Shown: in pieces, positions 11,970 to 23,424 of the stretch
How positions within the stretch are numbered: the stretch's first letter is position 1
Layout of the letters: each line of letters opens with the position of its first letter
Origin: Delphinus delphis
Lineage: Eukaryota; Chordata; Mammalia; Artiodactyla; Delphinidae
DNA: 64,000 nucleotides
Reading direction: 5' to 3'
Assembly (NCBI RefSeq): GCF_949987515.2
Contig: NC_082694.2
Location: 67,888,080-67,952,079 of the forward strand
The notes under the pieces: generated by a model
Told to the model about the DNA's origin: nothing
Databases searched by the model: none
Seen by the model: only the letters and a program-made list of their open reading frames with translations
Position numbers and translations under genes: made by a program

Positions 11970-13329
11970 GCACAGATAAACCCCTGGGGCCTGGGTAGTG
12001 TAGATTTGCAAGGATTGGGGGAAGAGCTGGCCTCGTGCCACCAGTGGGCCCTGCACAGTCTTTGCTCAACAGGTGGGAGCTCAACAGGTAGTGCTGACAA
12101 TGATCAGTTTCTTCGTCTAGGTCCTCCCTGTCCTGGTCGTCTCCTCCAGAAGCTTCTCTCTCTGTCTCCAGCCTTGATTTCCTTCTTGCTGGTTTTCAGC
12201 TGCAGGCCTTGTGATCCAGTTCACCTCTTCTGGCCAGGCTTTCTCTCCTCAGTCAGGTCTTGATTCCGTCATCTGTCACCAATCCCCACCGCCACATGTC
12301 AACAGACTCCCAGTTTCCTGTCTTTTGCTCCTCTGGTTTCTCTATTTCCAGGCACCCCATCACTGTGTTCACTTCTCGGGGTCTGATCCTGGGAGGCAGA
12401 TTACACTGGCTTCAGCTCCCTAAACAGTTACCTCCAGGAGCACTTGGTCCAGGGGGATGTGGTCCAGGGGGATGAGAACATCCAGGGGGATGTTCTCTGA
12501 TCTGCATGTCAGAGAAGGAGGGAGGTGGGACATGATTGACCTTGAAGAGTATTATACTTTGTCTCCGAGCAACTATTATAAAGGCAAAGCTGGTGTGTGC
12601 TGGGCGTGGATAGGGCAAAGAGTCCCAGGAATGTGCACCTGGAGCTCCTGGCCACAAACAGCATGACCAGACCTGATGATGAGCCCCCCTATAAGACCCC
12701 AGGCCTTGTTGCTTCAAGTTTGAGATCCAGGGGCAAATCCGTCAATTTAAGATGCTGGAAAGTAAATTGAGCCTCCACTGATGGCCTTCTTGCTGCGGTG
12801 CAACTCTCTCCACCCCCACTCTCTGAATTTTGTTTAAGAAGCTACAGGTGATAGTAGTTAAGTCACTGGATGATGAAATTGATTTTAAAAAAAGCCTCTT
12901 TGGTTACACAGGGCAAACCTGGAAGAGTAGAGATGCAGAGAAACCTACACCTCCATCGCCTAAAAACAGATTAAAAGACTGATGGGAGCTTGTGACCCTA
13001 CGTAGTGGAACCACCCTGTGCTCACTGGCCTGGGAGCACTGTGCACGGCAGCCGTGGTGAGTAGCTGATGAGATGCACACCCAGCTCGTATCTCAGACAC
13101 AGCCAAGGCCCTGAAGCCTCCTCTCGCTGCTGTGCTGCTGCCATTTGCACCCTGTGGGTCCTTCCTGGAGAACCCACCCTCCCCTCCTCCGGGCCTGGAG
13201 GAGGGAGCAACCTGACTGATCACACCCACCTCCCCCAAAGCTCCTTTTAGAGCGGGCTGTTCCATTTCCCCTGTAGCTTAGCAACCTGAGCCCCTGACAA
13301 GATTTACTGAAGAAAAGCTTGACTTTCTC
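11970..13329. other. No recognisable gene
   Basis: About 1.35 kb of GC-moderate sequence, possibly including an old L2 fragment near 12,100-12,400. The one clear structure is a perfect hairpin at 12,474-12,497, listed separately. Confidence 0.35.
12443..12497. repeat. Short GGGGGATG repeats ending in a perfect hairpin
   Basis: The word TCCAGGGGGATG occurs three times (12,448, 12,463 and 12,481 regions). The last copy forms a perfect inverted repeat: GAGAACATCC (12,474-12,483), loop AGGG, GGATGTTCTC (12,488-12,497). Confidence 0.85.
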
Positions 13330-14015
13330 CCAGCAGGTTTTCTTTTTCCTTTCCTTCTCTTTTCTTGTCCTTCTTTTCAAATAATCAGACCTTGACTATG
13401 ACCAGGTCCTTGTGGATTTCTCCCAGAGATGCTGTTTTCACCTTGCCTGGCTTGCCTGGACTCCTGCACAGACACCCGTTTCCTCCCTGGTCTTCCAGCA
13501 TCAGGTCTCACCCCAGTCCGCCTCCATGCTGTAGCCAGATTGATCTTTCTAAAGTTCAGTTCTGATAAGCTTCCTCTCTTGTTTAAAACCCTGTGGTAGC
13601 TCCCAGGAGAAATATTCCCACATGGCCCTCCAGCAGTGAGCCCTGCCTGTCTATTAGATGTTACCCATTGTCTGTCACACCTTCACACCCTCTGCCCCCC
13701 TGGATTATAACTCTTTCTTGCCTCCAGATCTTTGAATATGCTGTTAAAGCCCTCCTTCTTCTTACTTAGCTGTGAAATGTTCTTCAAGATTCAACTTAAA
13801 CATTGGCGCCTCTGTGAGCCTTCCCTGACCACTCCCCAGGCAGCAGTGACAACCCCTGCCTTTACTTCTGAGGGTTATATATGGAATTGTCACTAGACTG
13901 TGAGCTCCTGGAGGGCAGGGAGTATTTCTCATCCTCCAAAATGTGGCCAGTGCCCAGCACAGTGCCTGATGCATAGAGGGTGATCCACACATAATCAGAT
14001 GTGTGAATGAGGGAT
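13330..14015 (+). mobile_element. L2 LINE 3' end
   Basis: CTGTGAGCCTTCCCTGACCA, AGACTGTGAGCTCCTGGAGG, GCAGGGAGTATTTCTCATCC, CCCAGCACAGTGCCTGATGC and GTGTGAATGAG are the L2 3' end in order. The limit on the left is approximate. Confidence 0.75.
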
Positions 14016-14019
14016 ACTG

Positions 14020-14085
14020 GAAGGAAGGAAGAAAAGAAGGAAGGGAGGAGGAAGGGAGGAAGGAAGGAAGGAAGGAAGGGAGGAA
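14020..14085. repeat. (GGAA)n purine tract
   Basis: An imperfect GGAA/GGGA purine-only run directly after the L2 end. The complement gives the Pro/Ser/Leu-rich minus-strand frames of this stretch, which are not proteins. Confidence 0.95.
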
Positions 14086-14089
14086 GATG

Positions 14090-15130
14090 TCATGGAAACA
14101 AGCGAGTTTGAACATCCAGTAGACAAGATGCAAGGGTATAGGGAAATGGAGCCCAGAGTGACGCCTGGCCACCAGGACGAAAGCGGCTTCTCTTTGATTC
14201 CTGGGACTAAAACTTGTGGATCAAAGGCAAAGCAAGGTGGGCTTCTGGAGGCCTGGCACAGGTACACGGTAAGAGAAAATGCAAAGCCACACCAGTTGAG
14301 CCCATTTGCTTCCGGATCTTTTGCTCTGCTCTGAATCACAGGGAGGCTGACCACTAGAGGCTCCGTGTCAGTGGCTTCTGGCTGGGTCTGACCAGTCAGA
14401 GGTGTTGGTGGGAAGCTAGGGCATTTTGGGCAGTGACTCTTTTTGGGTCTCTGGTACCGGCCAGATAGGTCTGCTACTATTCCAGCGTTTGGCAGGTGAC
14501 CCTCGCCCCTGGGCTCAGGTAACACTGCCTCTCTCTCTCTCCTCGTCCCTCTAGTCCTTGGGAGTGATGGTTGCTTCCAGCCGCTCAGGGTTGCCTCATC
14601 ATCCCCTGATAGATTTACCAGCTCCTCTGTCACGCGTGTAACTAATTCCATGCATTAAATCCCCTTCGTTGTGAGTATTCAGTGCTTTCTGTTTTTTGGT
14701 TGGACCCTAACTAATATACCAGCTGAGTTTAGGGACCCCACTAAACTGATAGTGAGGTCACTGATGCGTACCTTGGAGGGGGTGGTATATTTGTCTTTTT
14801 TCTGGTTTATGATGGGGTAAGGGTATGCGGTGTGTATGTTTAAACCGGATGGGTGGGGGGGTTGGATGCATTTGTTTGGTTTCCAGACCACACTGCTGCT
14901 CACTTTGAGCTCTGAGGGCCCCCTGTGCACGGTCTCCACCCAGTGGTTCCACCCAGCCCCCTGCCCCTGGGGAGGAGTTGGGGGTTGGGCCTCTGCCCCT
15001 GAGTTCCAGTTGGAAAAGTAGCCTAAAGGAGGATGTCGGGGAAGCAAGGAGCTGGTGAAAGGAAAGAGAGACTGCGAGGCATGAAGAAGGAAGGAAAGGA
15101 AAGGGAAAAGATGGGGAAGAGAGAGAATGG
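14090..15130. other. No recognisable feature
   Basis: About 1 kb. Long minus-strand frames (13,995-14,651; 14,679-15,284) run through repeat-derived and low-complexity sequence, with no protein features. Confidence 0.35.
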
Positions 15131-15134
15131 AACA

Positions 15135-15570
15135 GGTGTATCCATGTTTATCACAGTGTCTGCACATAGTAGGGCTCAACTGATATTTGTTGAACGAATG
15201 AAAGATGAGAGGAAGTAGAAGGAACAGGTGGGGTGCACGGGTAGTACTAGCAAAGAACAAGGGGAGCTCAGTCCCCATTCCCACTGTGTCGTCACCCTAC
15301 TTCAGAGCCTCTGAACAGTTCACCTACGACAGCAGCTTCCTAACGGGTTTCCTCCACTCTCCCTGACCACTGCTTCAGGGACTTTTCCAAAATCACAATC
15401 TCAGTTGCTTGAGCCAATGCTTTAGTGGCTCCTAGAAGTGTAGAGATTAAATTCTGTTGTGTACTTCCAAGCACCATCTTCTACTACCTGCTTTCAGCCT
15501 GGACTCTTCACGTTGTTCCCCACTCCTGGAATGTCTGGGAGGACCATTTATTTATAAATGACCTGCTTCC
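15135..15570 (+). mobile_element. L2-derived fragments
   Basis: 15,135-15,200 is an L2 3' terminus (TATCACAGTGTCTGCACATA, TTTGTTGAACGAATGAAAG). 15,290-15,570 resembles an L2 3' region further upstream (TTCCTAACGGGTTTCCTCCA, CCCACTCCTGGAATGTCTGG). Confidence 0.55.
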
Positions 15571-15595
15571 TCTCTCTCTCTCTCTCTCTCTCTCT
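15571..15595. repeat. (CT)n microsatellite
   Basis: Uninterrupted CT repeat. Confidence 0.95.
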
Positions 15596-15599
15596 GTCC

Positions 15600-16149
15600 T
15601 TTTAAGGCCTGGGATTCTAAGGGATTTGAGGCAGGCCTAGGGAACAGAAAGTTAGATAATGAAACTCAGATCTGGCCCTCAGCCCCACCTCCTGCTCTCC
15701 CATAAATTCCCTTTGTCTCTTGAAGAGCCTGGGATGACGGTCCCACTCCAGCAGCCAGGAGGTCACTGCGATGGTTCTCACACCCTGGGCTCCTGAGAGA
15801 GCATGTGGAGGATGGGATGCGGCAGGCTCTTGGTGCACAGAGGGGCCCAGCCCCCCAAGGCAGGCTTTGTTCACGCTCACAGAAGTCTCACGGTGCCCGC
15901 TGCTGAGCTGTGTGCCCAAGCAGATGTGGGGACTGGCACTGGGCAAGTGAGGAGGAGACAGAGGAGCATGTCAGGTGGTGCTTCCCCACAGCCCGGTGGG
16001 GCAGCCTGTGACTGCGTGGGAAGCCGAGCTGGGCCGTAAAGAATCTTCTGCTGACTTTGCCAGGAAAACTAGAGGACACCTGGTTCGACCACACCACTCA
16101 AATGCATTCCAGTTAACATTTGCAAACACACGTGGCGTGGCACGGCACG
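15600..16149. other. No recognisable feature
   Basis: About 550 bases of single-copy-looking sequence, with nothing I can name. Confidence 0.4.
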
Positions 16150-16310
16150 GCGGGTTTGATTTGCACAGACCTGGGTGTGACTCTGCTACTTACCAGCTCT
16201 GCAGGCAAAGTCCTTAATCTCTCATTTTCCTCATCTGTAACATGAAATAATAAATACCTTTGTTACAGAGTTCCAGGTATTTGGCACCTGATAAGGCTTC
16301 AGTAAAAGGA
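16150..16310 (+). mobile_element. MIR SINE
   Basis: TGTGACTCTGCTACTTACCA, CTCATTTTCCTCATCTGTAA and TATTTGGCACCTGATAAGGC follow MIR order. Confidence 0.75.
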
Positions 16311-16449
16311 CACTCTTATTATTACTGCTATTTATTAATTTATAAATTATTTGAGACCTCTGGGGGCTGAACTCTGTGCTTGGCCTTGAGGCTACACGGG
16401 AAGCCACAGAGAAGAATAAAAAGCTTGTCAGTACTTTAGGGAACTGACA

Positions 16450-16682
16450 GTCTAGAACAGGGTGACCAAAGTATGGCCCTTGGGTCAGTTCTGGTCTAGT
16501 GCCTGTTTTTGTGAACAAAGCTTAATTAGAACACAGCCAAGTCCATTCAGTTACACAGTGTCTATGACTGCTTTCATGCTACAGTAGTGGAATCAGGTTG
16601 TTGCAACCATACAACCTACAAAGTCCAAAATATTTATCATCTCGATCTTTATAGAAAGAGTTTGCTGACCCTTGGTCTAGAG
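16450..16682. mobile_element. Non-autonomous hAT-type DNA transposon (MER type)
   Basis: The body is 16,458-16,674. The ends CAGGGTGACCAAAG and GTTTGCTGACCCTTG form imperfect terminal inverted repeats. An 8-base target-site duplication, GTCTAGAA (16,450-16,457) and GTCTAGAG (16,675-16,682), is the hAT size. The interior matches the widespread 'lost-signal' MER element with TGTTTTTGTGAACAAAGC and TTGCTGACCC words. Confidence 0.75.
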
Positions 16683-16994
16683 AGGAAGATGGATATATAA
16701 GCAGGATGAAGCCAGTTGCAGGAGAGTGTAAATTACCTAAACTGATGGCCCAGAAAAAGAGAGAATCAATTCTGACTTGAGTGGGCATTAGGGTTTTAAT
16801 CCAGGCCTTGAAGGCGGAGAAGGAAATTGATCGCCAGCACCTGGGAGTGGGGAGGGGTGAGAATAGGCAGGTCAAGATGACCACAGGGGTTTTAAAGGGA
16901 GATCGTGCACATGAGGATGGAAGAGACTAGAAATTAAATGGCTAGTTCACTTTGGAGTCAGAACTTAAACCTAGTTCAGTGCCTTGTAGGATTT

Positions 16995-17170
16995 ATTGTA
17001 CATTACTTTATAGTTAGATAGCATTTCGTAAAATGCATCAACACGCATCAACACATACTGTCTGATTTAATCCTCACAGTCACATTAGGAAGTAGGTATG
17101 TCTAATCTGATTTTACAGATAAGGGACACTAAAAAGAATAAGGATCACTCAGCCAGGAAGTAGCAGTGCG
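16995..17170 (-). mobile_element. MIR SINE, minus strand
   Basis: TGATTTAATCCTCACAGTCA, GATTTTACAGATAAGGGACA and GATCACTCAGCCAGGAAGTA are complements of the MIR core. Confidence 0.75.
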
Positions 17171-17337
17171 GTGCCTTGAATGCAAGGAAGGGGCCTATGA
17201 CAAGGGTACAACGCCAGCACAGGTGGGAACTCTGTCATAGGAATATGTCCCGGTTACCTGATGCATGACGTAAATGATGCCCTAAAAACACAGGCAAGGG
17301 AACCTTGGGCCTGCATAGCTGGGGGTTATTCAAAATT

Positions 17338-17347
17338 CAGGATATCT

Positions 17348-17380
<33 letters not shown>

Positions 17381-17583
17381 CGGTACGCGGGCCTCTCACT
17401 GTTGTGGCCTCTCCCGTTGCGGAGCACAGGCTCCGGACACGCAGGCTCAGTGGCCCTGGCTCACGGGCCCAGCCGCTCTGTGGCATGTGGGATCTTTCTG
17501 GACCGGGGCACGAACCCGTGTCCCCTGCATTGGCAGGTGGACCCTCAACCACTGCACCACCAGGGAAGCCCCAGGATATCTTT
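17338..17583 (-). mobile_element. CHR-type SINE with 12-base target-site duplication
   Basis: CAGGATATCTTT at 17,338-17,349 and 17,572-17,583. Between them: a T-rich tail, GCGGTACGCGGGCC, and the reverse SINE body to CAGGGAAGCC. Confidence 0.97.
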
Positions 17584-17589
17584 AAGATC

Positions 17590-18200
17590 TGTGGTGTTTG
17601 TGCACAGAGTCAGATGCTGAGAGAAGAGCCCAGGGAAGTATAAGATGAGCCTGTGCTGACCTCCAAGAGCTGTGGGTTCAGTTGAGGACAACCCTCAGAG
17701 TCCCCTAATGGTTTGAGGCTGTTCACGTCAAGTGACCAGTGTGTGGTGCTGACAACAAGGGCACGCGAGTCAGAGGCTGTATCAGGAAGGCTCCATAAAG
17801 AGTGTGGGGCTGGAGCTGAGGCCTGGCTGATTCTATGCCATGGATGAATTCAGGCAGCCATCTCCTCATATCACAAAATCCTCATAAAACCATAGAACCT
17901 CAGAGCCGGAAGGGACCCCTGTCCTTCCTATCAATTTACAGATGGGAAAACTTGAGTCCCCAAGAAAGGACCAAGGTGCCTAATAAGTATTGATATGGAG
18001 TTCAAACCCAGAGCACTGTTTTGTCCCTTTCCTCTGAATTAACCCTGCAGACTTCAGGTTTTCCATTTCCGATCCACCTTAAAGAGTGCTCATAGATGAA
18101 TATTCCCCAAGCCCCGGTGGTTTCATGACACTCTTCTCCCTCTCCTCTCCCTGTCCCCCACCCCCCACTCTTAATATCTCCTTGCTTCCTTCAGGATAAA
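17590..18200. other. No gene; possible MIR remnant
   Basis: 17,885-18,000 has minus-strand MIR words (TCAATTTACAGATGGGAAAA). The rest is unassigned. Confidence 0.4.
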
Positions 18201-18204
18201 GGCC

Positions 18205-18475
18205 AAGCCTTAGCCTGAGAGGCTGCTGCGGATAGTGGATAGGAGTGTGAGACCTGGCATCAAACTTTCTGGGTTTGAGCCCTGCTCTACCACTTGATCA
18301 CTGTGTGGCCCTGGACAAGTAATATAACCATCCTGTGCCTTAGTTTCCTCATCTATAAAATGGCTGTAATCACAGTAATTACCTCAGAAGTTTGTAAGGA
18401 ATAAGCAAGATAATTCACAAATGAAACATAGATTAGTGTCTGGTATCTAGTAGGTGCTCAATAAAAGTTAGCTAA
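18205..18475 (+). mobile_element. MIR SINE, full length
   Basis: Contains the whole MIR order: GGATAGTGGATAGGAGTGTG, CTGTGTGGCCCTGGACAAGT, GTTTCCTCATCTATAAAATG, and GGTGCTCAATAAAAGTTAGC. Confidence 0.9.
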
Positions 18476-18499
18476 ATTATTGCCATTAGCCTGGTATTT

Positions 18500-19000
18500 T
18501 TCTGACCCTGCAATTGGCCTCCAGCCCACTTTTCCAGCCTGGCCTCCCCAAACAGGGCTACTTACTGTCTCTTATAAGCCAAGCGTCATCTTGCCTCTTG
18601 AACCCTCCTCTCTGTTCCCCTTCTCTTCCCTGCATTAACCTCACACTCTTTCTACTTATCTAAGTCTGCCTGTTTTACTGGATGCCTTTGAAGCTCCAGC
18701 CTCTGGTCACCTCTTCTTTCTTAGAAGTCTTGCAGCACTCAGTCTGGACCTCTCCCTTGGTGTCCTGCTGCCGTTATCCATCTTGTACGTCCATATCCAA
18801 CCGTTCCCAAGGGGCAAGTTCAGGGTCCACCTAGCACTTCACATCAGATTTTGCACTTGGCAGGCAGGCACTCATTCAGTTCTTCATTTATTGAGCGCCT
18901 ATGATATAAAGAGGTCTTTGCTCAACACTAGGGGTACAGGCTTGATGAGCCCCAACTCCAGGCTCACAGTGTGGTAGGAGACAGACTCACGGCCAAGTGC
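18500..19000 (+). mobile_element. L2 and L2-like fragments
   Basis: 18,500-18,780 resembles the L2 3' region (GCCTTTGAAGCTCCAGCCTC). 18,865-19,000 has the old mammalian motif TTCATTTATTGAGCGCCTAT followed by GAGACAGACTCAC. Boundaries are soft. Confidence 0.5.
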
Positions 19001-20010
19001 TCGGCACTGGAATGGGAGTGGGACCACAGTTCAGGGGAGCCCGTGGAGGGAGTGAGTAATCGGTATGTTTGAGGGTGATGACAAACAAGGGTAAAGGAAC
19101 TAAAGAGAGAGGTTCCAGAGTCATTATACCAGAAGAGTGAGTGGATCTGGGCACTGAAGGACAAGGAGTTAAAGCCGATTCTGGGCGTTCTAGCCTGGAC
19201 AACTGATGGCATCTGTCTGAAAGGTACACGAGCCGGGTACCTGGGGGCTGCCATGAGCAGAGAACGTGTGGACACAGGACCTGGCTGGAGGGGGGGGGGG
19301 GGCGGGGTCTGTTACTCCATCTTGGTAAAGGAGGGAACCCAAGTCTGAGGCTGGGAAACAGCAAGAAGTTTCACAGCCAGGGAAGGTCCATCTGTGCCTG
19401 GTGCCGGAGGGGCAGCCTGAAAAAGAGGGATGGGCGGCAGCAGCAAGGCCGGGGGAAACAGGCACGGGTGGGGGAAAGGGCAGTTCAGGAATGAATTCTG
19501 AGAGTGCCCATTTCTGAGAGTGAGTCTGAACATTTCGGGGCCAGAGTGGGGTTTTGAAGGCCCCACTTGCACTGGATGGTGGTGTTGGCAGAAACAGGGA
19601 AGTCCAGGAGGAGGACAAAGTTTGCACTTGGGGATTGAAATTTGCAAACCCTAACTGCATGTGTTGTACAAGCACCAGTGCCCAGAGGGCTGTTGGGAGA
19701 TAGGAAACTGAGGGTTGGAGTTTTCAGGTCAACAACTTTGAAGAGGTAGCAGGAGCTAGAGCAGTGCGCCCATCCTCTGAGGGAGGGACCATCAAGGAGG
19801 GAAGAGGGCTGGGGACACGGGACTGAGGGGCTGGAGAAAGAGAAGTCAGAATAATCAGAGAGGTAGGACGAGAACCGGAGGCAGTGCCTCGCAAGAAAAG
19901 CCAGGCAAGGCGAAGCTTCCTCAGTTCAGGAGTGGGCCTCTTTCCTCTGGAAAGTTCTGAGTAAAAAGTCAGGGTCGAAGTAATGTGCATGGAGGCTCTC
20001 TAGTCAATTC
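19001..20010. other. No recognisable gene; contains a G-run
   Basis: About 1 kb, moderately GC-rich. A run of 13 G at 19,290-19,302 followed by CGGGG could form a G-quadruplex. The minus-strand Pro-rich frame at 19,190-19,675 is a shadow of this G-rich strand. Confidence 0.4.
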
Positions 20011-20014
20011 TCTT

Positions 20015-20502
20015 TTGGTACATATACACAATGGAATATTAGCCATAAAAAGAACGAAATATTGCCATTTGCAGCAACATGGATGGACCTAGAGATTATC
20101 ATACTAAGTGAAGTTAAGTCAGGCAGAGAAAAACAAATACCATATGATATCGCTTATATGTGGAATCTAAAAAAAAAAAAGATACAGATGAACTTATGTA
20201 CAAAACAGAAATAGAGTCACAGATGTAGAAAACAAACTTATGGTTACTGGGGGTGGGCAGGGATAAATTGGGAGATTGAGACTGACATACCCACACTAGT
20301 GTATATAAAATAGATAACTAATAAGGACCTACTGTATAGCACAGGGAAATTACTCAATACTCTGCAATGACCTATATGGGAAAAAGAATCTAAAAAAGAG
20401 TGGATATATGTGTATGTATAACTGATTCACTTTGCTGTTCACCTGAAACTAACACAACATTGTAAATCAACTATATTCCAATACAAATTTTAAAAAAAAT
20501 GT
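20015..20502 (+). mobile_element. Cetartiodactyla L1 3' end, 5'-truncated
   Basis: CACAATGGAATATTAGCCAT, AACATGGATGGACCTAGAGA, CATATGATATCGCTTATATG, AACTGATTCACTTTGCTGTT, and AACATTGTAAATCAACTATA lead to an A-rich tail. This is the last half kilobase of a ruminant/cetacean-type L1. I could not find a convincing target-site duplication. Confidence 0.9.
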
Positions 20503-20504
20503 TG

Positions 20505-22374
20505 GAGCAAGTGTTTCAAGGAAAGGAGAGATGGGAGAGTTCCATTAGGACTTCATAGCAATTTAATTCTATGTGAATGAATGCCGAAGCTGGACAACAA
20601 AGATCTCCCCAGCAGGCTTCTAGTGGCCCCGACCATCCCCTCATGAGAGGGAGCAGGTGTGACTCGTGCAGGGGAGTGGGGACAGTGGGTAACGCGGAGG
20701 GGATAGAAGCACAGAGAGCTCCTTTACTGTGTGGGACTCTGGTGAAGGGGGACAGGGGACAGGACGGGGACTGATTTCAGGGAGCTGCCAAGTTAATGGA
20801 GTGAGAGAGGCCCGTCCTGGGTGAAGTGTGACAAGTGACACCTGTCAGGTACGAAATGCAAGGTCGTCTCAGGAGTGTGTGTGTTGCGGGGGCTGGCAGG
20901 AACGGGACTTTGGGGGAACAGGGAAGCCTCGGTGAGGGAAAGGGCATTTGAGGCCGCCCTGAGAGAGAGGGGACAGGATTTCAACAGATGAAGCCAGGGG
21001 AGAGTGTTCTAGGTGGGCGACCAGCATGAGTACCGGGGTGACGCTGGAAGGGGACAGGATGCTGGGCTGAGGAGCTTGGCAGCAGAAAGCAGCCCCTGGA
21101 GGTTTAGGGCAGGGAACAGACGACAGAGATACGATTCAGACTGGCTTTCAGAGAGTTCGGAATGGAAGTCCCACCTGCCGTGGGTTGATACAGGGAGTAC
21201 CTGGTGCCAAGGGGACCATCTAGAAGGCTGTTCTACAGCCTAGTGGAACTTCCGGCGGGAGCCTGAGCTTCTTCATTTTCCACATGGGGACCTGGAACCA
21301 CCTTGCCGCCCTCCTTGCTCTGCTGACCCTCTGGCCGTTTGAGACAGGGCTCCTGATAAGGCGACCGGGTTACATAGGCCAGCTCGGTGGGTGTGTCACA
21401 GATAAGCGGGGATCCTCTCTCACAGCCTGACCTTATCCAGTCACTTTGGGTGGGGCTGGGGGAGGATCAAATAGCTGCTCTGGCCCTTCCCTTTCCCGTC
21501 AGACCTCTGCCTCGAAACTCAAGGTTTTGAGCCATTGATGGTCTTGGGGGTCACCCTCCTTTCAGATTACTTGTTCCTGTTTTTCACCACAATTTATTTA
21601 CTCTCTTGTATCAGGGACTATCCTGAAAACAAAGAGTTACTTCTTTTCTACCTTTGTATATCTCACACCATGCTTTGCAGGTAGTAGGCATGCGACATTC
21701 TTGCCAACCTTCAAACCCAACTAAACAAACACTTCCCACTCCCCCAAGAATTTTTCAGTCAAGTCCCTGAGGTGCTCAGACAGATCCCTGCCCCTGGTTA
21801 ACTGGCACTATATCAAGAGGAGACAGGATAATAACCAAATAAAAACATTCCCTTGGCATCGGCATTTTCCATGGAGAGAGGAGGAATTGTTCTCCCATGC
21901 TGAGTTTTGCAAAGGCATGTAAAGAGTTAATTAAATCCCTGCCCACGGGACTTGGCCAAATAAAGGCAGTGCACCCAGGAGGAATGAGGGAGTCGTGCTG
22001 GGAAGCAGGTTTCTCTCTAGGCTTGGGGGCCTGGAGGGCTTGTACCAAAGCTAATGACTGGGGCTGTGTTTCCAGCACTGGGAGACACAGGTCCCTGGGG
22101 CCACGGAACGTGATGTAGATTTCCTGGCTCCCCGGCTTCCTTTGCCTGCAGTGGAGATGCCCACGGGAGTCCAAACAGTGATGTGGCTCCTGGCTGGGGA
22201 AGACTCACAATGATAATCGGCACAGCAGCTGCCTTTGCTGGGTGGTCACCGTGAGCCGTCATCTGTGACCTGTGACCTGGCAGCCCGTGGCTCTTAAGGA
22301 CGCGTGGTCGTGGCATCCACCCGGAATGCTGGACTTCATGGCCTCTCATCGGCCCTGGACCTGCTGCACATCTT
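20505..22374. other. No recognisable gene; three GATA motifs
   Basis: About 1.9 kb of single-copy-looking sequence. WGATAR sites occur at 21,354-21,360 and 21,400-21,406 (plus strand) and 21,432-21,437 (minus strand). Whether this is regulatory cannot be told from sequence alone. Confidence 0.35.
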
Positions 22375-22470
22375 CTGTGTCAGTTTTGTTCTCAGCTGAA
22401 TCCCCAGTGCCAGGTGCTGGTACCAGGTACCCGTACCAGGCACATAACAGGTGCTCAAGAATGAATGGAG
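22375..22470 (+). mobile_element. L2 3' terminus
   Basis: CTGAATCCCCAGTGCCAGGT, CCAGGCACATAACAGGTGCT, CAAGAATGAATGGAG are typical of an L2 end. Confidence 0.6.
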
Positions 22471-22474
22471 TTAA

Positions 22475-23424
22475 TTGTCTCACCTTTACTCTAATTCAAG
22501 CATGAAGGAAGCAGCTCGCAATCTTCTCCCCTCAGTTTCTCTGGCGCTGTGAAGGGTGGGGTAATTATCCCTGGGCTGGCTGGGTAGAAATACTTGCCTT
22601 TTCTCTCCTCTTGGTTGATCAGTGTTTACTTGCTGTACGATCTCCTTCAAATACAGGTATTCTGTGAAGCCTTACTAACTCGGCGCTCAAATCTCCCTCA
22701 ATATGTATGTAGATAGTTATCTGTTATTGTCTTAATCAAAGTTTCTTCTTTGCTTTCTCCCCAAGTATTTCGCTTCCCTGCCATAACCGACCCTCCGCCA
22801 CAAGCAGCCAGGCCTTTCTAAACCTGTCACCTCAGGGGAGGGATGTGACAGGGCAGAGGAAGAAACAAAGGCATCTTCCCATCTTTGGGGCCCCATAAAT
22901 TTATCTTTAGGAGACCAGAGGGGACTATGGGCGTAGACAGAAAATTTGGGGGAAACACAAGAGAACTGAAACTGGGGCGCAAGACAGGGGCTGAGAGGCT
23001 GTCAGCTTCCTGCAGTGGAGCCCTGGGGAGGTAGCCAGACCACAGAGGCGTTGGCCGCATGGTAAACCGTGGCCTGTCAGGCCTTGGCCAGCCTCACAGA
23101 ACTTCCTAGGGCCAGCGTGGCACACAGTAGGGGAGTGAGTCCCCTGCCCTGAGCATGGCACCCCGCTGGAGGACAGGAACAGGGGACAGTGAGGGCCACC
23201 CACGTGGGACATGATTACTGAGGCCCAGATGGGTCAGTGAAGCCCGGACCACCTCTGGGTGAGATGCCCCTTTGGCATTTTGCAAATCCCACCCTCACCC
23301 CACCCCCGCCACTGGAACTTGAACACATTTCAGAGAAAAGGGAAGAAGAATCACAAAATCACAGAACTTAGCTTCCTGCTTCCCCAGTGGTTGGGGAATG
23401 TGGTGTAGAAATTAAGTTGTTACA
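22475..23424. other. No recognisable feature
   Basis: About 950 bases with nothing I can name. Confidence 0.4.

Noticed and set aside
13995..14651. 218-codon minus-strand open frame
   Set aside because: One end is translation of the GGAA purine tract (a PSFLPSFLPS-type run). The rest has no recognisable features.
14679..15284. 201-codon minus-strand open frame
   Set aside because: It overlaps L2-derived sequence and purine/pyrimidine-rich tracts, with no protein signature.
21897..21970. Possible HNF1/NFI-type regulatory site (GTTAATTAAATCC, TTGGCCAAATAAA)
   Set aside because: Single weak motif matches without conservation data; too little to report as a feature.
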